From positions 262,937,077 to 263,001,076 of the forward strand of contig CM057349.1 in NCBI GenBank assembly GCA_030015575.1: 64,000 nucleotides of DNA, in the 5' to 3' direction. The first letter of the stretch is position 1. Each line of letters begins with the position of its first letter. The position numbers and the translations under genes were made by a program. Below are positions 34,916 through 48,311 of the stretch, one piece after another. The notes under the pieces were generated by a model. That model was not told the DNA's origin, made no database searches, and worked only from the letters and a program-made list of their open reading frames with translations. The DNA is from Agapanthus africanus (lineage: Eukaryota > Streptophyta > Magnoliopsida > Asparagales > Amaryllidaceae).

Positions 34916-37900
34916 TGTAATGACCCCAAAATCTTTATACATTTGTATTATCCCTCTTCAAAAATATACCGTATTTATTTGTACTTGGTATTTTCCTCTT
35001 TCTATTAAATTTATTATTATTTTATTCCTCAATCTATTATGTATTTTTTTTCTAGGTACAATTTCTTTTTCTTATATTTAAGTTTTTAACTTCTCATTCT
35101 TATTTTTTTCTTTCATAAATATTTAACCCAAATCCATTATTTTTATTCTCCATAGCCCATCTAAAAAGCCCATTTTCTTTTTAAGCAACATCATATATTT
35201 AATTCTAATTAAATATATGCATGAACAACTTTATAGCTCATTGGTTAAGTCCTTGCATTATTATTCCATAAGTCGCATGCTCAAATCCCCATTCTTGCAA
35301 TTATTTTTATCATTTTTTATTCTTCTCATAACCTACAAATGAGACCTTTCATTTCTCTTTTAATTCTCATGTTGAATGCATATATTATTATACATAATTC
35401 ACCATTACACCATCTTTATTGTCCTCCTATATCTTTTCCTTCCTCACATTTTCCTATCTCTCACTTCTTCCTCTTCACCTAGAGTCCAAGAAGAAGAACA
35501 TGAAGAAGTATTCAAGAAGGTCTCGCTACTAACGCGAGGCAATCGGCGGATAGACAAGCCCGGTGACAATACCGGCTTGTGCATGTAAGTCCCTTCTCTC
35601 TCCTTTCCCCCCATCTCTTTTTTTTTCCTCTTGTCATGCATCGTGAACCCCTTATTCTTTTCATATCATAATCCATAAGAGAAGATACACATAAACATAT
35701 ACATATACATATACATAAGTTTAGATATATATGATTCTATATGGTTTAATAATATCTTATTATCTCTTGTTCAAATTAAAGTATTTTTAATTCTTTCTTC
35801 ATGATTATGAATGTTTATTACAAGTTGTGAGAACATAGATTTCAATCCATAATATATCTACGATATCTCATGGAATCGGTTTGGTTATTAAAAGAAAGGA
35901 TAAAGCTTGCATAAAAATACTAGTTAATCTTTTTGCCGATTTTAGTATACACATCAATACCTTTAGGTTTAAAATAATTTTTAGACATTAATTTTTACTT
36001 CTGAAAATTTCATGGAATTTACATATGATAGATTATATTATTTTATACATGCTGTAAAAATTTTAGATCGATCCGCATAACGGTTTGTGAATTACATCGT
36101 ATTTATTCACTGATCGTAAAACAGAAAACTGCAGCTATCGGTCAATTTCTAGGACACATAACTTGGTATACCGGTATCCAAATTGAGCAAACTCAGATGT
36201 TTTTGATATCTACATCGAATGATATAGATTTTATTAGTTTTATAGTTTTACTGAAAACCCATCTAAGATAAAGAAAACTGCGTTACAATATTAAGTGACG
36301 GATCTGGACAGAATCTGTTCCGATTCGCACACTGTTTTTAAATTGGACATAACTCGAACACCCGATGTCCGTTTGTGACAAAATTTAGATGTGTAGATGC
36401 ACCATTGATAGAACTATAATTTTATGTATATTATATTACTTAGGAATGCATGAAACAACCTGATATAGGCTTTGCAATAGAATATATAGTTGCTGTTCAG
36501 AAATCTGAATTTCTGTTTTAAATGCTGATATTAAAATGATCATAACTAGAGCTTCAGAAATCCAAATCATGTGAATCTTGGTGTTTTCGATAAGTACATC
36601 GAAATACCTACAATTTTATAATAATTTTCGTAACCTGAAACCTGATACAAATTAACTCAAACTGCGTTTTAAAAATATGTGACGGTACCGAATAGATTCT
36701 GATCTGTTTTGCGCGACGATACGAAAACATATATATCTCTCAAACCGGTAGTCATATTTAGGTAAAACTGGAACTCACGCATGCAAAACATTTAGAGCCA
36801 TATTCTGTTTATATTTCGCATTCGTTCAACTTGATTAATTAGTCGTACATAATATTTCTTTACAGCATTGTTTATGGTAGTTACTCGAATAATATACTTG
36901 ACTCATTTCATGCTATTCGAACATGTATACATATTTATCTTGATCATTAAATTGTTGTATGTACTTAAAGACGATAATTAAATACTTGAGTTATATTTTG
37001 AAAACTATACAAAAATATTTTTATATAAAACCCCCTCAAGTTTATAAATTACCCTAAGGACCCTAACAATTATAAGACCACGATTCATAATTCTGATTGT
37101 CTGACTCGGGTTTGAGTCTGATTAATCTGACTTGAATATGATTCAAGTCAACCTATAATCTACAAGATTCCAATTCAAAATGAACACATGAATCCATGAA
37201 TACAATTATCAATTTATACAACTTGACCGAACCGAACCATGGATATTCCTTTTACATGATTCCCAGTATTCCATTTACATGACTCTACGGTTATAACCGT
37301 TTCCTGATATCATGGTTTCGGTCAGTCAATCAAGTCAATCAAGCAATCATTACAAGTTTACAAGATAACAATACAAATATGACATCGCGGGGTTTAAAGG
37401 GGTAGATTGGTACGGAAGATGTTAAAAGTGGAATGAGGTGGTCAGATTAAGACACCTAACCTATATTCAGTTGCTGTTGTACCGTGGAATAAACGGTTCC
37501 TTGTACTATACGTGCCCTTAGTCTCTGGCATATAGAGACTCCCCTCGTATACACTGGCATCCTTCTGTACCAAGCTACAACAACAGCGTTAGCACCATAC
37601 TACTATAATATGACAATACAATACAACATTAAAAGCTACTCTCTCTCTCTTTTACTCTCTGTCTATTTCTCCATTATCTTTGGGACTTACCGAGCGACCT
37701 GTTCGCTGACGACATTCTATTTCCTTCTTCTTTGAATGTCGTCAGGTGTGTCGGACCAAGCTGAGATCGAGCCCACCAGTGAAGACTTGTAGCGGTTCCA
37801 CGAAGACCTCGAGCTCTAGATATTGTATCTTGTTCTTTCCAGTATTTTTCATTTTCATGTTATGCCACTGTTTAGGCATCGCTTTTCATTTCAGTTGTAT

Positions 37901-38076
37901 TTTCCTTTTCATGCATTGTACAAAGAATGTTATTAATAAAAGTTGCTGTTCTTTTATACTCTTGTCTCTTATGTATTTATATTGCTTAGTTACGCTTAGC
38001 GTATGTACTTCTGAGTATATACGTAGCGGGCCTCGTCGCGTCTCCTTCGCCGTAAACTGGGAAGCGGGGCGTGACA
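34916..38076 (+). repeat. L3 5' LTR
   Basis: 3,161 bp. Near its 3' part is a stem-loop, GACGACATTC (37706-37715) with GAATGTCGTC (37735-37744), followed by a short acidic frame and an ATTAATAAAAG polyadenylation-like signal near 37931. No protein-like frame otherwise. Confidence 0.92.
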
Positions 38077-38357
38077 GGTTTTGTTGGTGGCCCATGCAGG
38101 TCAGAGCTGTATGAATCCCTGTCATGCAGTTCTGGTCTGCGTGAACAACCTAAGCAATATAACACAAGAAACAGCAACTAAAACATTCTTTACAATCATG
38201 TTCCTTGAATCTTACCATTTCATATTCCTTGAATCTTATCATCCGTTGAATCTATCCTAACCCTATTCTTTCACTCACAATCACCAAACTGTTTTGAAAC
38301 TGTTACACTTTCCTTTTACAAATTTCGAGGACGAAATTATTTTTAAGGAGGGTAGAA
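38077..38357 (+). other. L3 internal region (281 bp) with unusual primer site
   Basis: The sequence after the LTR reads TTGGT, then GGCCCATGCAGG, then TCAGAGC. It looks like the tRNA-iMet site of L1 split by about a dozen bases, or a site for another tRNA that starts TGGTGGCCCATG. The 3' end carries AATTTCGAGGACGAAATT (38319-38336) and a purine tract AAGGAGGGTAGAA before the 3' LTR. Nothing between resembles GAG or pol. Confidence 0.85.
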
Positions 38358-41300
38358 TGTAATGACCCCAAAATCTTTATACATTTGTATTATCCCTCTT
38401 CAAAAATATACCGTATTTATTTGTACTTGGTATTTTCCTCTTTCTATTAAATTTATTATTATTTTATTCCTCAATCTATTATGTATTTTTTTTCTAGGTA
38501 CAATTTCTTTTTCTTATATTTAAGTTTTTAACTTCTCATTCTTATTTTTTTCTTTCATAAATATTTAACCCAAATCCATTATTTTTATTCTCCATAGCCC
38601 ATCTAAAAAGCCCATTTTCTTTTTAAGCAACATCATATATTTAATTCTAATTAAATATATGCATGAACAACTTTATAGCTCATTGGTTAAGTCCTTGCAT
38701 TATTATTCCATAAGTCGCATGTTCAAATCCCCATTATTGCAATTATTTTTATCATTTTTTATTCTTCTCATAACCTACAAATGAGACCTTTCATTTCCAA
38801 ATTGAATGGTGACCTTTCATTTCTCTTTTAATTCTCATGTTGAATGCATATATTATTATACATAATTTACCATTACACCATCTTTATTGTCCTCCTATAT
38901 CTTTTCATTCCTCACATTTTCCTATCTCTCACTTCTTCCTCTTCACCTAGAGTCCAAGAAGAAGAACATGAAGAAGTATTCAAGAAGGTCTCGCTACTAA
39001 CGCGAGGCAATCGACGGATAGACAAGCCCGGTGACAATACCGGCTTGTGCATGTAAGTCTCTTCTCTCTCCTTTCCCCCCATCTCTTTTTTTTTCCTCTT
39101 GTCATGCATCGTGAACCCCTTATTCTTTTCATATCATAATCCATAAGAGAAGATACACATAAACATATACATATACATATACATAAGTTTAGATATATAT
39201 GATTCTATATGGTTTAATAATATCTTATTATCTCTTGTTCAAATTAAAGTATTTTTAATTCTTTCTTCATGATTATGAATATTTATTACAAGTTGTGAGA
39301 ACATAGATTTCAATCCATAATATATCTACGATATCTCATGGAATCGGTTTGGTTATTAAAAGAAAGGATAAAGCTAGCATAAAAATACTAGTTAATCTTT
39401 TTGCCGATTTTAGTATACACATCAATACCTTTAGGTTTAAAATAATTTTTAGACATTAATTTTTACTTCTGAAAATTTCATGGAATTTACATATGATAGA
39501 TTATATTATTTTATACATGCTGTAAAAATTTTAGATCGATCCGCATAACGGTTTGTGAATTACATCGTATTTATTCACTGATCGTAAAACAGAAAACTGC
39601 AGCTATCGGTCAATTTCTAGGACACATAACTTGGTATACCGGTATCCAAATTGAGGAAACTCAGATGTTTTTGATATCTACATCGAATGATATAGATTTT
39701 ATTAGTTTTATAGTTTTACTGAAAACCCATCTAAGATAAAGAAAACTGCGTTACAATATTAAGTGACGGATCTGGACAGAATCTGTTCCGATTCGCACAC
39801 TGTTTTTAAATTGGACATAACTCGAACACCCGATGTCCGTTTGTGACAAAATTTAGATGTGTAGATGCACCATTGATAGAACTATAATTTTCTGTATATT
39901 ATATTACTTAGGAATGCATGAAACAACCTGATATAGGCTTTGCAATAGAATATATAGTTGCTGTTCAGAAATCTGAATTTCTGTTTTAAATGCTGATATT
40001 AAAATGATCATAACTAGAGCTTCAGAAATCCAAATCATGTGAATCTTGGTGTTTTCGATAAGTACATCGAAATACCTACAATTTTCTAATAATTTTCGTA
40101 ACCTGAAACCTGATACAAATTAACTCAAACTGCGTTTTAAAAATATGTGCCGGTGCCGAATAGATTCTGATCTGTTTTGCGCGACGATACGAAAACATAT
40201 ATATCTCTCAAACCGGTAGTCATATTTAGGTAAAACTGGAACTCACGCATGCAAAACATTTAGAGCCATATTCTGTTTATATTTCGCATTCGTTCAACTT
40301 GATTAATTAGTCGTACATAATATTTCTTTACAGCATTGTTTATGGTAGTTACTCGAATAATATACTTGACTCATTTCATGCTATTCGAACATGTATACAT
40401 ATTTATCTTGATCATTAAATTGTTGTATGTACTTAAAGACGATAATTAAATACTTGAGTTATATTTTGAAAACTATACAAAAATATTTTTACATAAAAAC
40501 CCCTCAAGTTTATAAATTACCCTAAGGACCCTAACAATTATAAGACCACGATTCATAATTCTGATTGTCTGACTCGGGTTTGAGTCTGATTAATCTGACT
40601 TGAATATGATTCAAGTCAACCTATAATCTACAAGATTCCAATGCAAAATGAACACATGAATCCATGAATACAATTATCAATTTATACAACTTGACCGAAC
40701 CGAACCATGGATATTCCTTTTACATGATTCCCAGTATTCCATTTACATGACTCTACGGTTATAACCGTTTCCTGATATCATGGTTTCGGTCAGTCAATCA
40801 AGTCAATCAAGCAATCATTACAAGTTTACAAGATAACAATACAAATATGACATCGCGGGGTTTAAAGGGGTAGATTGGTACGGAAGATGTTAAAAGTGGA
40901 ATGAGGTGGTCAGATTAAGACACCTAACCTATATTCAGTTGCTGTTGTACCGTGGCATAAACGGTTCCTTGTACTATACGTGCCCTTAGTCTCTGGCATA
41001 TAGAGACTCCCCTCGTATACACTGGCATCCTTCTGTACCAAGCTACAACAACAGCGTTAGCACCATACTACTATAATATGACAATACAATACAACATTAA
41101 AAGCTACTCTCTCTCTCTTTTACTCTCTGTCTATTTCTCCATTATCTTTGGGACTTACCGAGCGACCTGTTCGCTGACGACATTCTATTTCCTTCTTCCT
41201 TGAATGTCGTCAGGTGCGTCGGACCAAGCTGAGATCGAGCCCACCAGTGAAGACTTGTAGCGGTTCCACGAAGACCTCGAGCTCTAGATATTGTATCTTG

Positions 41301-41544
41301 TTCTTTCCAGTATTTTTCATTTTCATGTTATGCCACTGTTTAGGCATCGCTTTTCATTTCAGTTGTATTTTCCTTTTCATGCATTGTACAAAGAATGTTA
41401 TTAATAAAAGTTGCTGTTCTTTTATACTCTTGTCTCTTGTGTATTTATATTGCTTAGTTACGCTTAGCGTATGTACTTCTGAGTATATACGTAGCGGGCC
41501 TCGTCGCGTCTCCTTCGCCGTAAACTGGGAAGCGGGGCGTGACA
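38358..41544 (+). repeat. L3 3' LTR
   Basis: 3,187 bp, near-identical to 34916-38076. The 26-bp excess is a small local duplication near 38797-38822, where GACCTTTCATTT occurs twice. Confidence 0.92.
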
Positions 41545-41549
41545 GGGTC

Positions 41550-41967
41550 CATCGAAATACCTGCATGTTCTTCTGAATACCTTAAACTTGTGAACATGGT
41601 TTTCTGATAATCGTTCGAACCCTTTAACTTCATCCGGACGGCATGTGAATATCCTTCATCCGCACGCTAAACAATGCTTCAATCCTCAAGAATAACCAAT
41701 ACTCTATTGGTTATCGCATTCGAGCCGCAGCTCCCTCTGCCTGTGGTAACAGAAACCACCATCTGACATTGACGAAGATAGATCAAAGGAACGAATGAAA
41801 TACGGTGCAAACAATGTACATCCTAAGGCTCCTTAAGCAGAGTAGCGTATCGTAAGTATGCCGCGGACCATACCCACGGTACGTTACTCTACCTAAATCG
41901 CCTACTCCATCAACTAAGGGTCACCTAGACTTATACAAGGTTAAACCTAGCGCTCTGATACCAACTT
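41550..41967 (-). other. L2 internal region A, second part
   Basis: The sequence continues internal region A after L3 (GGGTC then CATCGAAATACC, contiguous in the intact copy at 47890). A minus-strand primer site, the complement of GCTCTGATACCA, is at 41952-41963, four bases from the LTR at 41968. Confidence 0.88.
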
Positions 41968-44900
41968 TGTCACGACCCGAAAGTACGGAACGCGACCGGC
42001 ACTTAGATTACGAAGCGTCTAGAGGCGCCACGTAACCTAAGTAATCCGAAGCCCAGAAATCTAAACCATAGAAGAAGAAGAAAAAGAAAAAAAAAAGAAA
42101 CATGAAGAAAAACAAGTTTTAAAAAAATCAGCAAATTTCCTAAAATTTTCGGCAGAGTCTCCTCTGTAAAAACTGGCCCCCAAACGGGTACAACAAGTAT
42201 AATATACATAAACAATAAAAAGCATCCCCAAACGGGAGCTAGCATCAACGCCAACAGGCGGAAGCAACCACAACAAGCACAATAATATACAATGCCAATG
42301 GGCGAGGCTCAAAACTCAAAAGAAAACAAAATCACCAGATCAGAATAATACATGCGCGACTCTAAGGTCGAAATAAAAGACTGAAACAATAAACTTATCA
42401 AGTAATACAAATATGGTTGATGGAGCTTACTAGATACAAATGAAAAAATAAAAGTACAATGGTGGTTCGGATACAAGTGAACCGACCTACCGTGCAATCA
42501 CCCTGAAGAAAAGATGTGCCAACAAGCTGCCACGGAAACCTGTACATCGAACCTGTAAAGAATTTGGCACAACGGGGGTGAGTTGCCAACTCGTGAGTAG
42601 AAGACATCTACGAAAAGAAATCGAATGCACGACGCTATCCTAGGTCATAATAAGACACTACTATATCCCAAACATCTAGTAATAGCGGGGTAATACTACG
42701 TGTAAGTGCAGATACTCCGTGTTCGTGTCGGTGCCTCATATAATACTATGTCATATGAAATGAAATGCATGCACCATGAACGTAAAGTAACAAATCCTGA
42801 AATCCAGATATATATGTATAAGAAATCTTTCGCTGTTATCATAGTAAAATATGTATAAGAATCTGAAATCTCAACAATGAAATCCATGGAAATCCGTGTC
42901 AAGCGTCGACACAACACATGTAATCTCAAGTCTCAATATCTCGGGCTCCGTCAGTCCGGATCGGCCCATATCATCAAATCTCACGACAACGGTCGGTATC
43001 CTCCGGATATCCGCCGCGCCAGACATCACCGGTAGGTAGCCTTCCCCTGCCAGGCTCATCGTCTACAACTCGATCTTCTTGCCCCGGGGTACCATACCGG
43101 GCCCACCATGTACCCGAGACGGTTCATCCACTCCTCGAATCGGGTCTCGAAATCCATCAGAAAACATGAAATCTCATGGTGGACGACACATACATCATGA
43201 GAAAACCGCATCTTATGTTTTTAAAAAGAGAGGAGGAGGAGAGAGAGAGAAGTTTTTACATATTCTTGCGGTTTTCCCCAAAATCCAGAAATCTCATAGA
43301 AATCCAAATCTCAAAATCATGAGTAACTATATGATAAGTGTCGGCATATGCCCATAATACTGCATGATAACATGAAAATATGAATGCATGAATGTCTAAG
43401 CAATAAATATCATGTCTGTACTAATGTCAGAGAATAATCACAATATTATAGCGGTCTGGTGTTAACTGATTCTATCCATAAAAGACAATATGATCTAAAG
43501 TGTACGTGACATAGCAATTTCCGATGATGATGTGTGTGAGCCGGCAAATAAGTGTGCGTGGAGTATGCGCATCATCGGTAATAGTACTGGTGTCCTAACA
43601 GGTAAAGTTTATACTGATTATAGCAACATATAAAAGAACATGCACCATGATGATTACAGTATGAATTCAAGACAGATGTGCATTATCCACTCCTCTGCGA
43701 TATACGAGTACAACTACCACTATATGAAACAAACCTAAACTAGTGTCTAACTAACCTTCTAAGGAACTTAACCTAAGAAACTAGTCAGTAAGAAACTATG
43801 GTCTACCTAAGGTCTGAATCAATATCTCTAATAGTCGGCGATCCCGCCTCAATAGCGTCACGTACGTAGTACGGCTTCCTCGAATCAAGAGTGCGGATCA
43901 ATCATCAAATCTAAGCCTCGTACGGTAAAATCCATCGTACGGCATCCCAATATCGGGGTACGGTCAAGTATCTCCTAGGTGTCTCCTCATTCGTATAATG
44001 TCATCATCAACACATCTCATGATCAAGGTGCTAAACTGTGATCGCATACATCAATCATATATCATTGCCATCATGATAAGCATCATTAGTTTATCCTCAG
44101 AAATATCATGTCACATGTATCATATTGTGATTAAGTCATACCGATATCTTATCGTCATCAAGTCACAAGCTACAGCCCAGGTACTATTTTAGCGTCCCAT
44201 GTACCTCAATATCACCACCACCCTTCATAATTTATATATTCATGTTCATTATCTCATTCTCTAATGATCCGCTAACACTTTAATACGACCGTATAGTCAA
44301 GAATCACGGCATCAAGCCCAGTTATACTGCTTCATCATACCTCAGATATCATGTCACATCAATGAATCCCATATACGTGTTGTATATATATATACACCTA
44401 TACCTAGTTTTATATATATACACACATATACGTATACGCCATGTCAAGTTTTAGTGTGTGCGTGTGTGTTTCTATCAGAAACCTACGAACCTCTCCCAAA
44501 GTATTCATCCTCAGGTATGGTTTTCCTAAATCAGTCTAGTCCCGCCTAGGGTCATTACTAGGGTCCTGCTCAGTAAGAATCTAGGGTCACATCGGGTTTC
44601 CTAATGTCAATAAGTACTATTCCTATTCTACGTTGCGGGGGTGCTAAACGCCATCCACCCGACTTCCCCCCGTAGATATGCATCTACTCACCTGGTCCAT
44701 GTCTGCCGAAGACGGTGTCGCCATCCTCCTCTTCATTGCCCGTAGTCCACGTGAGGGGTACCTAAACGCAAACATATAAATAGTATCGTAAACTGGATCA
44801 CATACCAAAGTCAAACGATACAGGGAACAAGCATAGGTTAAAACCTATGTCCCGTCCACGCAAAAGAACCAAATATCGCTCGATATCGGCGTACAAACTC

Positions 44901-46489
44901 CGATGGATCGAGATAAATATCAACAGATAACTCATAGTTTTAAAAAAACACATTACTTATATTGTAAAACATGATCAAATTCATCGAAACACTAAAATCG
45001 ATCAAATCGTCCGTTTTCGAAAAACCCGAAAATGCCAATTTACCGTTTTTCATCAAAACTTGACATTTAAATGAAACCAAAGGTCATAAAACTCATTAAA
45101 TAGTATAACTAGACTATACAAACTATTACTATATTTTTATTACACATATTTGTAGTAATTTGAAATTTCTAGTTTGCACCCTTTAACAATTTTCAACATT
45201 TTCCAAGCAAAATAGCACAATTCCACCTCAAAACATGATTTTGCATAAATTAATGACTTAAACCACAATTTATGATGATAATGATATAATGAAACCATAA
45301 TTATATTTTTAATCTCATTTATTTAGAAATTTCCAAAATCTAGTTTACAAAATAATAGCATTTTATCACTATTTCCCAATTATCAAAGTAATCTAGTGAT
45401 CAAACTAAGTTTTTCTTTCCATTAACATGCTAATATTCTCACTAAAACTACAATCTAATGATAGTAACTTTAATTGGAATTTTATATTACCCACAAATAC
45501 ATTTTTGAAAAATCTAGTTAGCTAAATGGTTTAATTAAAACAATTTCAATAAACAATTTATTATACCACAACCATGCAAGAATTTTCCACTCTAAAAGAT
45601 GTTAAACTAGCTATTATAACCCTAATTAATCAATAAAACCACCTCTTGAATTTGCAAACCCTAACTTGAATTATAAAATTTACAACTAGAATTAATATAA
45701 TAAATCTAATTATGCTTTAAAAGAACATTTAATAGAAATAATTCAAAAGAGAAAGATTTATACCTCCACAATCTCATGTCCAAACTTGAAAATGAGCCTC
45801 AAAAATACATGCTTTCCCACTCCAAAATCCATGTAAAGAAGAGTAGAGAATAAAGGGTATGAAATAATTAGGATTTTGTGGAATTTTAATTGGATTTTTG
45901 AAGTATTTTTGATGAATTTTGAAATAAAATGAAGTGGGAAATTGGGAGGGGGGGCTGCCATGGTTGAGGCCGGCCATTGTATGAGAGAGAGGGAGCAAGA
46001 GAAAAGAGTGAAGAAAAGTGTGGAAGTTTCAAGAAAAGAATCATCACTTAAAGTCTTTTCATGGTTTATTTATTTATTTATTTATTTCATTACTATAGCA
46101 ACTCAAGAAAGGTCTAGAAAATAGGAAAAATTTGCAAATAAATTTTGCATGATACACACTAATTTCTAATATGCCATGGTTCATTTTTATAAATTAAAAC
46201 CATTTAAATTTGTAATTTACACTAATTTAGTGTAAAAATAAAGCTTATGTTAATATTTAAAATAATTAATTTAGGAAAAATATTTTATTAAACTAAAAAT
46301 TTATAAGTGGCTAAATAAACACCATTTAATAGTAATTTCATAATTAAAATAGATATTTTAAAAATTATAATGAAAACAATCCCGGTTTGGTTTTGCGAAA
46401 AATACATTTTACTTTACCGAAAATCCTAAAATTCACTTAAACACTTTTATTTATTTAATTATTTATTTAATCATTTTTAAAACGTTACA
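41968..46489 (-). repeat. L2 LTR copy 2 (4,522 bp), middle
   Basis: It shares several variants with copy 3 against copy 1, for example GGCGCCACG, CAGGCTCATCG and a GGGAGGGGGGG run. It also has private ones such as ATTTCCGATGATG in the hairpin arm. The middle LTR would be the recombinant product of unequal exchange. Confidence 0.92.
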
Positions 46490-48311
46490 ATCTTCCCCCC
46501 CTTTTAGAAATTCGGTCCCCGAATTTAAATTAAAACTCCCCGTCCAAATACTAAAACATTTAGCAAAACACTCAAATCGTCGGGGCTCCGAAATCATCAA
46601 TACATAACAAAAATCAACTCCGTCAAGCATTACGCAATCATCGGAGTTATGGCGAGAATAAAATATCAAAATCCAATATGAAAACCATCATAATATACAT
46701 CAAAACTATAACTTAAATATAGTGCGCATCATAGTAAAATCGTCCAAATATCTGGATAAGGAAATATGCAACACCCCTTTTTGAAAATCGCCGTGTGATG
46801 CACGTGTCACGGCATAAGTAGCGGACGTTTATTTAAAAAAAATAACTATATATATATATATATATATCTTTTATGTAACATACACGTCCCGCCTGGTTAC
46901 TAAATCAAATAATAGTGATTATGGAAACATACTGCTCAAATTGAAATCAATCCCAATCACATCAATAAAATATCATGTGCGTCCGGTGCGTACTGAAATC
47001 GAAACAAAATACAGATACCACGAATACACACAACAAAAAAAAACTAAGTGCAACAGGTGTGCACCAAAAACATCTGTCAAGTGCAACGGGCGTGCACGAC
47101 TCAATATCAGGTGCATTTAATCTGCACAAAACCCCGATTTAGTGCATCTGGTGTGCACAAAATCGCATCAAGTGCGCCAAGTATGCACAAGAATCCTAAT
47201 CAGGTGCACATGGTGCACGAAAACATACATCAAATATCAAAATCGAAATCACAGCACAAAAATGCATGAAAACTATGTCGAAACATATGTCAAAATCATG
47301 TAACCCCTATGCACGAAATCAAATCAAAAATCTCAAAATATATAAAACCAAATCAAGTGTACTGGGTGTGTACTAAACAACATCAATACAACTGATATAT
47401 GAACACAAATAGAATGAAATGAAGGTACACACATGAAATACCAATCGTAGAACAAAGTCCTCAAAATACCAAAATCCAATCAACGAAAATATGAAATTCA
47501 AATCACTAAATCACAATCGTAAACACTATCGTCAATATCCGCCTCTTTCCTCTGATGTCGATTGCTTCGAACTCGTCTCTTCGTAGCTGTGCTGACTATG
47601 CTACCCACGGCAATACTCATATCTAGAGTCTCCCACGTAATCGATCCCTTCACCTGATATCCGGACTACATTAACTTTTCGATCGATCCATCAAAATCCC
47701 AAAATTCCCCGAGAGCTCAACACTCAAGTACAGCTTAAAAATATCCGGTACATACCCCAGCATCGATGATCCAGCCGTAGAAGGGCAAACCCAAGCCTCA
47801 CTAATGGCATCGCGGAACTGCCGTAAACCCTAAGGTTCAAGGGCGTTCTCGAGGTCATTATATCGAGTTAGGGTTTCATTCTTCTAGAGGGTCCATCGAA
47901 ATACCTGCATGTTCTTCTGAATACCTTAAACTTGTGAACATGGTTTTCTGATAATCGTTCGAACCCTTTAACTTCATCCGGACGGCATGTGAATATCCTT
48001 CATCCGCACGCTAAACAATGCTTCAATCCTCAAGAATAACCAATACTCTATTGGTTATCGCATTCGAGCCGCAGCTCCCTCTGCCTGTGGTAACAGAAAC
48101 CACCATCTGATATTGACGAAGATAGATCAAAGGAACGAATGAAATACGGTGCAAACAATATACATCCTAAGGCTCCTTAAGCAGAGTAGCGTATCGTAAG
48201 TATGCCGCGGACCATACCCACGGTACGTTACTCTACCTAAATCGCCTACTCCATCAACCAAGGGTCACCTAGACTTATACAAGGTTAAACCTAGCGCTCT
48301 GATACCAACTT
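46490..48311 (-). other. L2 internal region B, intact (1,822 bp)
   Basis: This is the uninterrupted copy of the L2 interior. The minus-strand primer site is at 48296-48307 (complement of GCTCTGATACCA), four bases from LTR copy 3. A purine tract is at the other end next to 46490. The hairpin array recurs at 47047-47230. I see no long minus-strand frame and no GAG, RT or integrase motif. Confidence 0.88.

Larger units (their letters stand above)
34916..41544 (+). mobile_element. L3: gypsy-like element with 3.2-kb LTRs and 281-bp interior
   Basis: TSD GGGTC (34911-34915, 41545-41549). LTRs 34916-38076 (3,161 bp) and 38358-41544 (3,187 bp) start TGTAATGACCCC and end GAAGCGGGGCGTGACA. Only 38077-38357 lies between them, with no coding capacity. 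The LTR ends and the AATTTCGAGGACGAAATT motif before the 3' LTR are like those of L1, so the parent was probably a related chromovirus. The LTRs are near-identical, which makes this a recent insertion, made by enzymes in trans. Confidence 0.92.

Noticed and set aside
37746..38114. 122-codon frame in the L3 LTR, repeated at 41214
   Set aside because: It crosses the LTR border in the first copy and ends differently in the second, so the frame is not maintained.
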